From Blastocatellia bacterium (GTDB lineage: Bacteria; Acidobacteriota; Blastocatellia; Pyrinomonadales; Pyrinomonadaceae): DNA of 48,638 bases. Numbering within the stretch: the first letter of the stretch is position 1; each line of letters opens with the position of its first letter. The position numbers and the translations under genes were made by a program. Positions 26,871 to 36,331 of this stretch are shown one piece after another. The notes beneath the pieces were generated by a model. The model was given only the letters and a program-made list of their open reading frames with translations, searched no databases and was not told where the DNA came from. The stretch covers positions 1 through 48,638 of the forward strand of contig JAEUQI010000015.1 in NCBI GenBank assembly GCA_016789145.1. Direction: 5' to 3'.

Positions 26871-28079
26871 ATGGACTCGAAGATCGGACTTCTAATTCAA
26901 TTAGCCGGCGTTTCGCTGATTACTCTACTTACGCTCTTTTTGCGTCGGTCGCTTAATGTAGTTGCGCTTAAGCATTGGACCAACGCCTGGCTGTTTCTTT
27001 CGTTTTCCCTTTTTTGCCTTAGATTAGCCTTCAGTTACGAGCAATTTTCGGTCCAGCTCTTTAGTTTCTATTTTCTGACGGAGTACTTCTTCGGCTTCCT
27101 TCTCATTGCCGGATGTCGAAGTTTGATAACTAAATCCGATCTAAAGGTGCGCCATGAGCTCACCGTATTGCCATTCGTTATCGTAGCGTTCGGGTTGCCA
27201 TTTATCTCCGACGACCTTAACGTCGTGCTCAATATTCACTCTCTGATCCTATCCGGATTCTTCATTATTGCATTTGTCGATATGTGGAAAACGAAGATCA
27301 GGAGCTTTGGTTGCAACGTCATGCTCGTCGCCCTTGGGTTACTCGCGGCAAATTTCTTTGGCTATGCAGCCCTATTTACCGCACGGCAGTATTTTTCTTT
27401 AGGCGTCGACTTTTTAGCGTATAACTCCGTTGTCGATCTCGTGCTACAGATCTTGCTCGGATTCGGAATGGTCATAGTCCTTCTTGAACAGGTTTTGATC
27501 GATGCCAAAGTTGCCAATGAGAAACTACGCAAGGCTCACGAACGGCTCGAGGAGCTAGCTCACATCGACCCATTAACAACGGCTCTAAATCGCCATGCAT
27601 TTCACGGCTACCTTAATCGCCAAGGAAACGAAAGTGAGAGCGTGAACGGCTCAGTCGGATTCTTCGATGTCGATGATCTAAAGGATATAAACGATGTTTA
27701 TGGCCATGCAGTCGGCGACTCTGCGATCAGGGCCGTGGTGCGAGCGATCCGCGAGATAATTCGTGCAGAAGACCTGATATTTCGTTGGGGAGGCGACGAA
27801 TTTTTCGTAATAATGATCGGCCTAGACGCAACGACTGCACTCCAGAGAATGGAGCGTATGGACCAAATACTGACAAACATCCGCATTGACGGTGTCTATC
27901 AGCCTATGACGATCCGTGTATCTCACGCCTTTGAGGATTTTAGCGGACTCGAAACTCTTGAATCAACGATCGAAAAAGCAGATGCGAAAATGTACCTGCA
28001 AAAGCAGAAGAGAAAAGCAGCCCAAAATCGACCAATGAGGCCTTTTGAAACTGATCCGTTCTACGAGCGGACTTTCTAA
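26871..28079 (+). CDS. Membrane diguanylate cyclase (GGDEF)
   Basis: A 402-residue protein. Residues 1-205 carry about seven hydrophobic segments (for example 8-23, 41-55, 64-82, 98-112, 121-137, 148-169, 188-205) with no known extracellular sensor fold. A short coiled linker (KVANEKLRKAHERLEELAHI) leads to a GGDEF domain, residues 230-375, with DPLTTALNR, GFFDVDDLKDINDVYG and RWGGDEFF (GGDEF at 307-311). The inhibitory RxxD (RAED, 298-301) is five residues before it. It is expected to make cyclic-di-GMP with product feedback. The signal sensed by the membrane part is unknown. It lies downstream of pfkB and within 6 kb of the HD-GYP/GGDEF hybrid. Confidence 0.9.
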   Translation: MDSKIGLLIQLAGVSLITLLTLFLRRSLNVVALKHWTNAWLFLSFSLFCLRLAFSYEQFSVQLFSFYFLTEYFFGFLLIAGCRSLITKSDLKVRHELTVLPFVIVAFGLPFISDDLNVVLNIHSLILSGFFIIAFVDMWKTKIRSFGCNVMLVALGLLAANFFGYAALFTARQYFSLGVDFLAYNSVVDLVLQILLGFGMVIVLLEQVLIDAKVANEKLRKAHERLEELAHIDPLTTALNRHAFHGYLNRQGNESESVNGSVGFFDVDDLKDINDVYGHAVGDSAIRAVVRAIREIIRAEDLIFRWGGDEFFVIMIGLDATTALQRMERMDQILTNIRIDGVYQPMTIRVSHAFEDFSGLETLESTIEKADAKMYLQKQKRKAAQNRPMRPFETDPFYERTF

Positions 28080-28090
28080 CCAACGAAAGA

Positions 28091-28756
28091 TCAAATCTTA
28101 TCCCTAAAGAACGTTGTCACGAACGCCCATGCATCGGCAGCTGCATCCGCATCATAGACCTCAGGCCTAGTGTTATTAAAGAACGCATGATCCGCTTCGT
28201 ACTTTAGCGAAGTGATCGGAAGTTCGTATCGCTCCGTGATGTCTTCGAGCTGAGCAACCTTTTCAGGATTGATCCAAGCGTCTTTGGTTCCCGAAATGAA
28301 TACCGTCGGGACCGTCAACTTACTAAGTATATCCTCGGGCGGAATGTCTCCATAGAATGGCGCACACGCACTGATCCCATCTAGTTCGCAAGCCGCACGT
28401 AAAGAAAACGTGCCGCCCATACAATAACCGGAAATGCCGAAATGACTGACTCCCGTCTCATCGCGAGCTGCATCGATCGCGTTCTTGATCGTGTCGATGC
28501 CGTCTTCGATCGAGAGGGCATTCATGAACTGTCCTGCCTCATTTGGGTCACGCGCCAACCGACCGCGGTACAGATCCGGCGCGATCGCAATAAAACCCTC
28601 ATCAGCGTATCGGCCAGCGATGTCCTTGATGTGATCGTTCAGACCCCACCATTCCTGTATCAGGATCACGGCCTTGTCCGAACCATCGTCAGGCATCGCA
28701 ACATATGCGTTGGTCTGCCCGCCCGCCGTGTCAAAATTCAAAAATTTTTCTCGCAT
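28091..28756 (-). CDS. Dienelactone hydrolase family protein
   Basis: A 221-residue cytosolic alpha/beta-hydrolase. The oxyanion and acid neighbourhood ILIQEWWGLNDHIKDIAGRY is typical of the family. The nucleophile elbow is GISGYCMGGT with Cys as nucleophile (dienelactone hydrolases use Cys). The catalytic Asp is in ISGTKDAWI and the His in YEADHAFFN. Family members open dienelactones in chlorocatechol breakdown but many act on other esters; no catechol genes are here. The ATG at 28756 has GGAG 7 nt upstream; that GGAG lies inside the 3' arm of a 13-bp hairpin. It is 84 bp downstream of the TonB receptor gene on the same strand. Confidence 0.9.
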   Translation of the reverse strand: MREKFLNFDTAGGQTNAYVAMPDDGSDKAVILIQEWWGLNDHIKDIAGRYADEGFIAIAPDLYRGRLARDPNEAGQFMNALSIEDGIDTIKNAIDAARDETGVSHFGISGYCMGGTFSLRAACELDGISACAPFYGDIPPEDILSKLTVPTVFISGTKDAWINPEKVAQLEDITERYELPITSLKYEADHAFFNNTRPEVYDADAAADAWAFVTTFFRDKI

Positions 28757-28762
28757 AAAAAG

Positions 28763-28808
28763 CTCCGCAATTAGTCGTTTTTTGTAATTATAACCACTAA
28801 TTGCGGAG
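28763..28808 (-). promoter_or_regulatory. 13-bp inverted repeat over the ribosome binding site of the dienelactone hydrolase gene
   Basis: A perfect 13-bp inverted repeat (CTCCGCAATTAGT at 28763-28775, its complement at 28796-28808) with a 20-nt A/T-rich centre, just ahead of the ATG at 28756. In the mRNA the 3' arm contains the GGAG Shine-Dalgarno, so hairpin formation would hide it. It could equally be a DNA operator. Confidence 0.6.
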
Positions 28809-28839
28809 AATGCCTTAGGAGGGCAAAAAAAGTTACCGA

Positions 28840-31179
28840 TCAAAAGAACCGAACTGAATAGCTGAACCGAAAATTTCGGCCTTGCTCTGGAGTCAGATCC
28901 TTAATGAACGAAAGATGATTTCGGTATAGCTTATCTCCGAGATTGCTCGAAGAGAACGCGAATGTATGTGCAGACTGTTTCCGCGCGATCGTGTATGAAG
29001 CGTTCAAATTGAACAACCCATATCCATCGGTCGGCGTCTCAAGTTCAAAAATGTTGTTGAGGTCACGCGAACCCACAAAGATCACCTCTGGACGTACCGA
29101 CAAGCCCTTGTAACGAATATCAACGCCGCCGCGAAACCTGAACGGAGTGATCCTCGGCAATGGCCCTCCGCCATTCTTGAGCTTGGCGTTAACGTAATCC
29201 GCAGACATGAATGCCGACAGCCAGTCGTTGATATCGAAATCGGCGGCGACATCTACTCCCGTAAAGCTTGCGTCCCTTTGCGTAAAGGCTGCGACCGGCA
29301 AGTTGTCGTCAACATCAACGTTACCGTTGCCATCTTCATCCTGCGGTTCGAGATAAATGAAATTGTCTATGCTATAGGTGAAGAAGCTGCCATTGAGGCG
29401 AACGCGCTTTAGCTGCTGCCTTAGGCTAAACTCGATCCCGGTCGATCGCTCACGTGTCAGATCCTGGTCACCGATCTCAAAGGTAACAGTTCCAATGTGC
29501 GGGCCATTGTTGTACAACTCCTCAAGCGAAGGTGCCCGATACGCACTCGTAAAATTCCCAATGAATGCACCGCCCTCCCAAAGTCTGAAGCGAGCCGCTG
29601 CGGCGCCGGAAAATCCGGTAAAGTCCCTTTCTTCGTATTCGGCTATATTGACGGGTCGATACCTATTGTGCTCAACCCGACCGCCAAACTGCACCGAAAC
29701 GCGATCGAAGCCCAATTCTTGGAGCCCAAAGACAGCAAAATTCGACTGACGAACTCGGCCATTTACAAGCTGTTCCGCCCCTTCGGTCAGGTAGCTCCGG
29801 TTATATCCCTCAAATCCAAATTGCCCTGTAAGCATCTTATAATTCGCCTGGCGAAATGATGCCCTATAGGATGTTGTGTCGTTTAAGAAATTAGTCGCTG
29901 TTTCGTCAACGCCGTCAGCGGTTTCAACCTCTTCGTGTCGATAATTCGTTCGGTCGATCGAGAAGTTTCCTTGACTGATCGGACCGCGTACATTTCTGAA
30001 GCCAGCCCGAAGACGATAGTTGTTACGCTTCATTCGAAGATCGATCTCTTCATCCGGCGTCTCGGGCAAGGCATTTGCGAAGCGTGCTTGGATCCCAAAA
30101 ATGTCGTACTGACATTCGGCGTCGCCTTCTTTCTTAGGCTTGCACGGCTTTCCATCTCCGTCAGTCAGCAATGCTCCCTCCTCGAACAAGGCAGCAAACG
30201 GCACGCCATATCTGCGACGGTCCAGGCCGAACGATCCAACAACAAACCCCTTGTCAGCGAAATATCCAATACTCGAGTTGCCTCCGTACGACCTAGAGGC
30301 AGAATTCGGAATGCGTCCAAGAGGAGTACGATAATCACCGTCTCTCATCGAATTACCATTCAGATTCAATAGCAGCCTTTTGTAGCCATACTCAATGCCA
30401 CCGCCAGAGCCCACCTGCTTGTTGTTGGTGGCACCGACACCGCTTAGATAGCCGCGAAATCCGGGATGCGGATCAGCCTCGTCCGTCGTGACGGCGTTCA
30501 CGACGCCGCCGATCGCGTTCGAACCGTATAATAACGTTGCAGGCCCTTTGATAACCTCAAGGCGTTCGAGGTTCATCGTGTCGATAGGTTCGCCGTGATC
30601 GGCAGATTGCGAGCCGAGCGAGCCGTTTCGTGAGCCGTCTTGTAAAACTAGCACGCGGTCGCCATCAAATCCGCGGATCACGGGCCGCGATGATCCGGGG
30701 CCGAACGCTCGTTTGCCCACGCCAGCCTCGCGCTCGAGAACCTCGCCAACCGATGTGCTTGCTTGCTCAAGTATTCGAGTCGAACCGACTGAATTGACTG
30801 ATTGGAACGACTCGAAAACAGATTCTTCCGATCCGCTAGCCGTAACCGTCACCTCAGCCTGAAGCGAGTTGATCCGAAGTGCAAAATCAGCGGAAACACT
30901 AGCATTCGCCGTAACGACCACGCTCTGAACCTGATCGGTAAACCCATCAAGGTGCGTCACAATTGTGTAACGACCAACAGGAACGTCTGCAAATTCGTAC
31001 TTACCTTGTTCATCCGTTTCGACCGAACGCTGTAATTGCGTGATCCGAACTGAGGCATTTGGAGCCGGCATTGCGTTGATCTGGCTCGTCACTGTGCCAC
31101 TGATCTTGCCACTTGACTGGGCATAACTTGAAACAGCTATCGTTAAAATTGCTAAAAATACTAAAGAAAACCTCTTCAT
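28840..31179 (-). CDS. TonB-dependent receptor, ZnuD-like, with N-terminal carboxypeptidase-regulatory domain
   Basis: A 779-residue outer-membrane receptor. Residues 1-21 are a signal peptide (FSLVFLAILTIAVSSYAQ), and 25-105 a CarboxypepD-reg beta-sandwich (GKISGTVTSQINAMPAPNAS, QGKYEFADVPVGRYTI). The plug domain has STSVGEVLEREAGVG and GSQSADHGEPIDTMNLERLE followed by VIKGPATLLYGSNAIGGVVN, the latter stretch closely resembling ZnuD-type receptors for zinc or haem. The 22-strand barrel runs to the C-terminal RFSYSVRFF. The loop around residues 340-355 is rich in Cys/Lys/Glu (GDGKPCKPKKEGDAECQ) and could bind metal. Metal substrate is inference. AGGAGG sits near the ATG. Confidence 0.9.
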   Translation of the reverse strand: MKRFSLVFLAILTIAVSSYAQSSGKISGTVTSQINAMPAPNASVRITQLQRSVETDEQGKYEFADVPVGRYTIVTHLDGFTDQVQSVVVTANASVSADFALRINSLQAEVTVTASGSEESVFESFQSVNSVGSTRILEQASTSVGEVLEREAGVGKRAFGPGSSRPVIRGFDGDRVLVLQDGSRNGSLGSQSADHGEPIDTMNLERLEVIKGPATLLYGSNAIGGVVNAVTTDEADPHPGFRGYLSGVGATNNKQVGSGGGIEYGYKRLLLNLNGNSMRDGDYRTPLGRIPNSASRSYGGNSSIGYFADKGFVVGSFGLDRRRYGVPFAALFEEGALLTDGDGKPCKPKKEGDAECQYDIFGIQARFANALPETPDEEIDLRMKRNNYRLRAGFRNVRGPISQGNFSIDRTNYRHEEVETADGVDETATNFLNDTTSYRASFRQANYKMLTGQFGFEGYNRSYLTEGAEQLVNGRVRQSNFAVFGLQELGFDRVSVQFGGRVEHNRYRPVNIAEYEERDFTGFSGAAAARFRLWEGGAFIGNFTSAYRAPSLEELYNNGPHIGTVTFEIGDQDLTRERSTGIEFSLRQQLKRVRLNGSFFTYSIDNFIYLEPQDEDGNGNVDVDDNLPVAAFTQRDASFTGVDVAADFDINDWLSAFMSADYVNAKLKNGGGPLPRITPFRFRGGVDIRYKGLSVRPEVIFVGSRDLNNIFELETPTDGYGLFNLNASYTIARKQSAHTFAFSSSNLGDKLYRNHLSFIKDLTPEQGRNFRFSYSVRFF

Positions 31180-31197
31180 TGTAGAATCCTCCTAGAT

Positions 31198-31216
31198 CTG
31201 AGCACTCAATGCTCAG
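31198..31216 (-). promoter_or_regulatory. Leader hairpin ahead of TonB receptor gene
   Basis: A perfect 7-bp inverted repeat (CTGAGCA at 31198-31204, TGCTCAG at 31210-31216) with a 5-nt centre, just upstream of the AGGAGG of the TonB receptor gene. It is too short to be a terminator on its own; a regulator operator or leader structure is possible. Confidence 0.35.
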
Positions 31217-31299
31217 ACAAAAATGCGCACAACTGTGCTGACGCGACCGTCGAAACGACATCAGCAAAGACGTCGATCGAAAGCCCCAACATTGCTCAG

Positions 31300-31680
31300 T
31301 TAGGATCGTTTTGGAGGTTGAAATGGAGGGTCGGGCGGCCTGAATATCTCACCGATATTTGAGTGCATATGCGAGAGGTCAGAACGCGACTGGTAGAATG
31401 GCTCCGATATATCGAACAGTCCGGCCAAACCATTATGCTGAACGGTCTCATGGCCAAACCTTGGCTGTTGCTGATCGCGTTGACGCGATTGTGAGCACAT
31501 CACGAGCGTCTCACATGGGTCATTGTGACCGTAATCCGTTGCATACATTGCGGGCTCTTCCGAATGATGCTGGTTTGAACAGATCATCCCGTGGGAGGCA
31601 AACTCGAAAACGAGAAGCGCCAAGAACGCACCCGCCAAAAAGCGGCTTAGTTTTCTTAGATCTCGAATCCGTACTCTCAT
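31300..31680 (-). CDS. Small exported protein, His/Cys-containing, upstream of TonB receptor
   Basis: A 126-residue protein with one hydrophobic N-terminal segment (RFLAGAFLALLVFEFASHG) that serves as signal peptide or anchor. The mature part holds scattered candidate metal ligands (CSNQHHSEE, HNDPCETLVMCSQ, FGHETVQHNG, SHMHSN) and ends in the Pro-rich RPPDPPFQPPKRS. Similar short His-containing exported proteins often accompany metal TonB receptors, and this one is 120 bp upstream of such a receptor on the same strand. Start is uncertain: ATG at 31680 is chosen, with 31701 or TTG 31713 also in frame. No named family. Confidence 0.6.
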   Translation of the reverse strand: MRVRIRDLRKLSRFLAGAFLALLVFEFASHGMICSNQHHSEEPAMYATDYGHNDPCETLVMCSQSRQRDQQQPRFGHETVQHNGLAGLFDISEPFYQSRSDLSHMHSNIGEIFRPPDPPFQPPKRS

Positions 31681-31764
31681 ATCAAGACAGTAATACGCCA
31701 TTATATCGTTCAAGTTTCATGCGCACAAGAGTTCCCTTGCTTCGTGGTAAACTCGTGAACTGTA

Positions 31765-32241
31765 ATGAGCACGCTCTATCTTTTGAGACATGCGAAGTCG
31801 AGCTGGGACGACCCGAGCCTGAATGACTTTGACCGGCCACTGAATTCTCGCGGCATTAGAGCCGCAAGATTCATCGGAAGCTTCATGCACGAACGCGGCT
31901 TCGTGCCGGACCTCATACTATGTTCGCCTGCGGTCCGTACACGCATGACCAGCGAACTACTCCTCGAATCGAGCGCCTTCGATGCCGAAGTGATCTTTGA
32001 CGACACGATATACGAGGCTTCATTGGGCGACCTGTTAGCGGTTCTCAACGATCACAAAGCCGACAAGACGCTCGTCATCTGTCACAATCCGGGCATCGAA
32101 TCTCTAATAATGAGCCTTACCGGATCAATAGAGCCGATGCCGACCGCGGCATTAGCGGTTCTTGATGCGGCCGATGCCGCCGAATACCCATATACGCTTA
32201 CCGGTGTGTATCGACCGCGTGAATTAATGTCCGATGCCTGA
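31765..32241 (+). CDS. sixA: SixA-type phosphohistidine phosphatase
   Basis: A 158-residue histidine-phosphatase-superfamily protein. The signature LYLLRHAKSSW gives the RHG-type motif with catalytic H9; a second His is in VICHNPGIE, and FDRPLNSRG and CSPAVRTRMTSELL are conserved phosphate-binding segments. SixA dephosphorylates HPt-type phosphohistidines and damps phosphorelays; in E. coli it acts on PTS NPr. The small size fits SixA rather than phosphoglycerate mutase. The neighbouring phoBR pair gives a plausible but unproven signalling context. It is divergent from the small His-containing exported protein gene, 84 bp away. Confidence 0.85.
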   Translation: MSTLYLLRHAKSSWDDPSLNDFDRPLNSRGIRAARFIGSFMHERGFVPDLILCSPAVRTRMTSELLLESSAFDAEVIFDDTIYEASLGDLLAVLNDHKADKTLVICHNPGIESLIMSLTGSIEPMPTAALAVLDAADAAEYPYTLTGVYRPRELMSDA

Positions 32242-32260
32242 TCGCCCAATACTTAAACAT

Positions 32261-32299
32261 TTAACAAGTTGGTAACATTCTGTTCATATGGGAGTAACT
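32261..32299 (+). promoter_or_regulatory. Pho-box-like array ahead of phoB
   Basis: Four hexamers spaced exactly 11 bp apart: TTAACA (32261), GTAACA (32272), TTCATA (32283) and GTAACT (32294). Each resembles the TTMACA half-site of PhoP/PhoB boxes, which also repeat every 11 bp. They end 57 bp before the phoB ATG. A TACAAT at 32330-32335 is a candidate -10. This suggests autoregulation of the two-component pair. Confidence 0.6.
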
Positions 32300-32355
32300 C
32301 TTTGTAAATAAACTTTAGAAATTCAGGGCTACAATCTTATTTATTGGTTACAACA

Positions 32356-33042
32356 ATGTCGCAGAATATTCTCATTATCGAAGACGACGCTGACATCGCC
32401 GAGAGTCTGCATTACAACCTCCGCCGCGAGGGCTATCGCGTCACGATCGCCGAATCCGGCGAGAAGGGCCTGCGTCTTGCTCTCGACGAAAAAGCGACAC
32501 CCGCCTTGATCGTGCTAGATCTAATGTTGCCCGGAATGTCAGGGCTCGAGCTTTGCCGCCGGCTTCGCCGTGAGACCCAAACAAAAACAACCCCGATCAT
32601 CATGCTCACGGCGAAAGCGGCTGAAGGCGACAAGATCACGGGACTCGAAACCGGTGCCGATGATTACGTGGTCAAGCCGTTCTCGTTGAAGGAACTCGTT
32701 GCCCGTGTACGGGCGGTCCTTCGCAGGTCCGAAAAAGAGAGTACAGACATCTATACCGACGAACATCTAACGGTCGACTTCGACGACATGCGCGTAACGT
32801 GCGATAGCGAAGATGTTAAACTAACTCGAAAAGAGTTTGCCCTTCTTCGACACCTGATCGAAAATTCCGGACGCGTTGCTGCACGACAGCAATTGCTCGA
32901 TAATGTATGGGGCTACAGCTATTTTGGCGACACTCGGACGCTTGATGTTCACATTCGCCGTCTGAGACAAAAGCTGGGCAATTGCGGCGGCTGTGTCGAA
33001 ACGGTCGTCGGCATCGGATACAGATTCGTAGGCTGCAAATGA
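32356..33042 (+). CDS. phoB: PhoB/OmpR-family response regulator
   Basis: A 228-residue regulator. The receiver domain (1-120) shows the acidic pocket E9, D10 and D11 in IIEDDADI, the phosphoacceptor D55 in IVLDLMLPG, the Thr in IIMLTAKA and the Lys in YVVKPFS. The C-terminal winged-helix DNA-binding domain (about 130-228) has TRKEFALLRHLIENSGRV and GDTRTLDVHIRRLRQKLG. The sequence matches PhoB-type regulators of phosphate starvation. The ATG at 32356 is preferred over a TTG at 32344. It overlaps the kinase gene by ATGA. The 11-bp-spaced repeat array upstream supports a Pho role. Confidence 0.9.
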   Translation: MSQNILIIEDDADIAESLHYNLRREGYRVTIAESGEKGLRLALDEKATPALIVLDLMLPGMSGLELCRRLRRETQTKTTPIIMLTAKAAEGDKITGLETGADDYVVKPFSLKELVARVRAVLRRSEKESTDIYTDEHLTVDFDDMRVTCDSEDVKLTRKEFALLRHLIENSGRVAARQQLLDNVWGYSYFGDTRTLDVHIRRLRQKLGNCGGCVETVVGIGYRFVGCK

Positions 33043-34103
33043 GACCGCTTGCTAAAATTCCCGCAGACGACCAACAAATGACCTCATCACGAGTTGTGCT
33101 TGATCGATTGATCGAAACGACCCGCGAAGCTGTGATCGTTGTAGATCAGGACCTGCGCATTGCGGCATGCAATGATAAGGCGGTCGAGGCATTCGCCGGT
33201 GGAATTCGCCCTGTTGGCCGCCGTTTGACCGAGCTCCTTCGAGATCTTGCACTTCACCAGGCTTTCGTAAACGCAATTCGTGATGATAAGGCAGCCGAAC
33301 TCAGGCTCGAACTCAACACTCGCGAACGGCGGCGATTTGATGTCCACATCGCTCAGGTACGCATCGATGGTCGAAACTTTGGCGTCGGTTTCTTTTACGA
33401 CATTACTAAGATCGAACGCCTTGAATCCGTCCGCCAAGAGTTCCTCTCTAATATTTCGCACGAGCTTCGAACCCCACTGACATCGATCTTGGCATTCGTC
33501 GAAACGCTCGAGAACGGTGCTCTCGAAGACGCAGAGAACAACTTGAGATTTCTCGGCGTGATACGGCGAAATGCCGAGCGGATGAGCAGCCTGATCGCAG
33601 ATATCCTCGAACTATCGACTATCGAATCGGGCAGTGCCTCCGTTGATAAACGCCGCATCAGTCTTCGCGAATCGATCGACAATATCTACGCCAGTCTTGC
33701 AGCGAAGGCGGCGATCCGCGAAGTCTCATTGATCAATGACATCGAGCCCGAACATTCCATATTCGCCGATCCGCTCCGTTTCGAGCAGATGTTGGTAAAC
33801 TTGATCGAGAACGCCATCAAATTCAACAGGATCGGTGGTACCGTAACGTTGACTTCCGAGTCTAAGGGCAATTACGACGCGATCTCGGTCACCGATACGG
33901 GCGAAGGGATCTCCACGGAACATCTGTCGCGGATCTTCGAACGGTTTTACCGAGTAGATCGAGCCCGGTCTCGCGAATTAGGCGGTACCGGCTTGGGCCT
34001 CGCGATCGTCAAACATCTTGCATTACTGCACGGCGGCGAGGTCACGGTTTCCTCGGAATTGAGTGTCGGCACAACGTTCAAGGTCGAATTGCCGTCCCGG
34101 TAA
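33039..34103 (+). CDS. phoR: PhoR-like sensor histidine kinase without membrane segments
   Basis: A 354-residue kinase. Residues about 20-125 form a PAS domain (RLIETTREAVIVVDQDLRI, AVEAFAGG, VHIAQVRIDG). HisKA follows with FLSNISHELRTPLTSI, phosphoacceptor H141. The ATPase domain has N box (MLVNLIENAIKFN), G1 (SVTDTGEGIS), F box (FERFYRVDRARSR) and G2 (GGTGLGLAIVKH). No transmembrane helix is visible, unlike classical PhoR, so sensing is probably through the PAS domain or a membrane partner. ATGA overlap with phoB fixes the start. The stop is directly followed by the stop of the convergent coiled-coil gene. Confidence 0.9.
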   Translation: MRPLAKIPADDQQMTSSRVVLDRLIETTREAVIVVDQDLRIAACNDKAVEAFAGGIRPVGRRLTELLRDLALHQAFVNAIRDDKAAELRLELNTRERRRFDVHIAQVRIDGRNFGVGFFYDITKIERLESVRQEFLSNISHELRTPLTSILAFVETLENGALEDAENNLRFLGVIRRNAERMSSLIADILELSTIESGSASVDKRRISLRESIDNIYASLAAKAAIREVSLINDIEPEHSIFADPLRFEQMLVNLIENAIKFNRIGGTVTLTSESKGNYDAISVTDTGEGISTEHLSRIFERFYRVDRARSRELGGTGLGLAIVKHLALLHGGEVTVSSELSVGTTFKVELPSR

Positions 34104-34421
34104 TTACAACTCCTCGCCCTTTGCCTTCAAGTTCCTGCGCCACAATTCACGATACGAGGTAAAACGCGAAGTAAGAGTATTCAGGAAATATCGCTGCGCG
34201 AACGTTAGGCCACGATTGTCGGCGATCCGCTTCATTTTCGATTCAAGTCGGGCACGCGTCTCCAAGGGCGGACGCTTCGTCGCACCGTTGAAATAGATGT
34301 CAAAGTCGATCTTAAGTCGGCGAATATCTTCCTCAAGCCGAGCAAGCTCCTGGTCAATGTCAGCGCTATCTTCGAGTCGCTGGGCTTCGTTTCGTGAATA
34401 TCTATTGCTTGAACCGATCAT
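34104..34421 (-). CDS. Small coiled-coil protein, unknown function
   Basis: A 105-residue basic protein without signal peptide. Residues about 20-45 (DIDQELARLEEDIRRLKIDF) form a likely coiled coil, then the segment PPLETRARLESKMKR and NRGLTFAQRYFLNTLTSRFT lead to a basic end (ELWRRNLKAKGEEL). The last codon abuts the phoR stop on the opposite strand. I do not recognise a named family; the pattern looks like a conserved protein of unknown function. Confidence 0.6.
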   Translation of the reverse strand: MIGSSNRYSRNEAQRLEDSADIDQELARLEEDIRRLKIDFDIYFNGATKRPPLETRARLESKMKRIADNRGLTFAQRYFLNTLTSRFTSYRELWRRNLKAKGEEL

Positions 34422-34487
34422 ATCTTTGGTTGGGAAAACAGGTCGGGAATAGCGGAACCGCTACTAAATAAAAACGTCTAATCGCCA

Positions 34488-35921
<1,434 letters not shown>

Positions 35922-36090
35922 CCAGAGTTCGCGGATCAGTGCTTGATCACCACCTTGACTGCGTCCATCACGGTTTCCATTTTCCGAGATCGATCCAATG
36001 GTGTCCGTGGACAGCAAAAACATCTACAACGGCGATAATTGTTGTAACTGAAAGGTTTACGCCACAAAATGAGGTGGTCAGGCAACCCCG

Positions 36091-36134
36091 TGTCCACCGC
36101 GTGTCCACCGCTTGTCCACAGCGTGTCCACTCGA
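36091..36134. repeat. Four 11-bp tandem repeats resembling DnaA boxes
   Basis: Consecutive 11-bp units: GTGTCCACCGC, GTGTCCACCGC, TTGTCCACAGC and GTGTCCACTCG. The third contains TTGTCCACA, a single-base variant of the DnaA box TTATCCACA and the form favoured in several GC-rich bacteria. The 11-bp period places one site per helical turn. A related palindrome, TGTCCGTGGACA, lies 80 bp upstream. Confidence 0.6.
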
Positions 36135-36331
36135 CCGATCTTGTTCGTAAGTAACTGATATTAGGAGACTTACAGTGCTTCGACCGCCAATTGACCGGGT
36201 TTTCTGAAAAAAATTGTGCCACATTGTGCCACAGCGAATTTTTGACGGCTATGTTAACTGCTGCCTTTACCATTCGCACTTTCGTTGGTTTTCAAAGATC
36301 GAACTGCAATACTGTTTGCAGTCATGGTCAA

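Noticed and set aside
36091..36134. CRISPR array from the tandem repeats
   Set aside because: Units are 11 bp with no spacers, and no cas genes are present.
35936..36279. Minus-strand ORFs in the selA downstream gap, possibly a recombinase remnant
   Set aside because: Translations are low-complexity (repeat-encoded VDT/WTR runs) with no family match; they are better explained by the 11-bp repeats.
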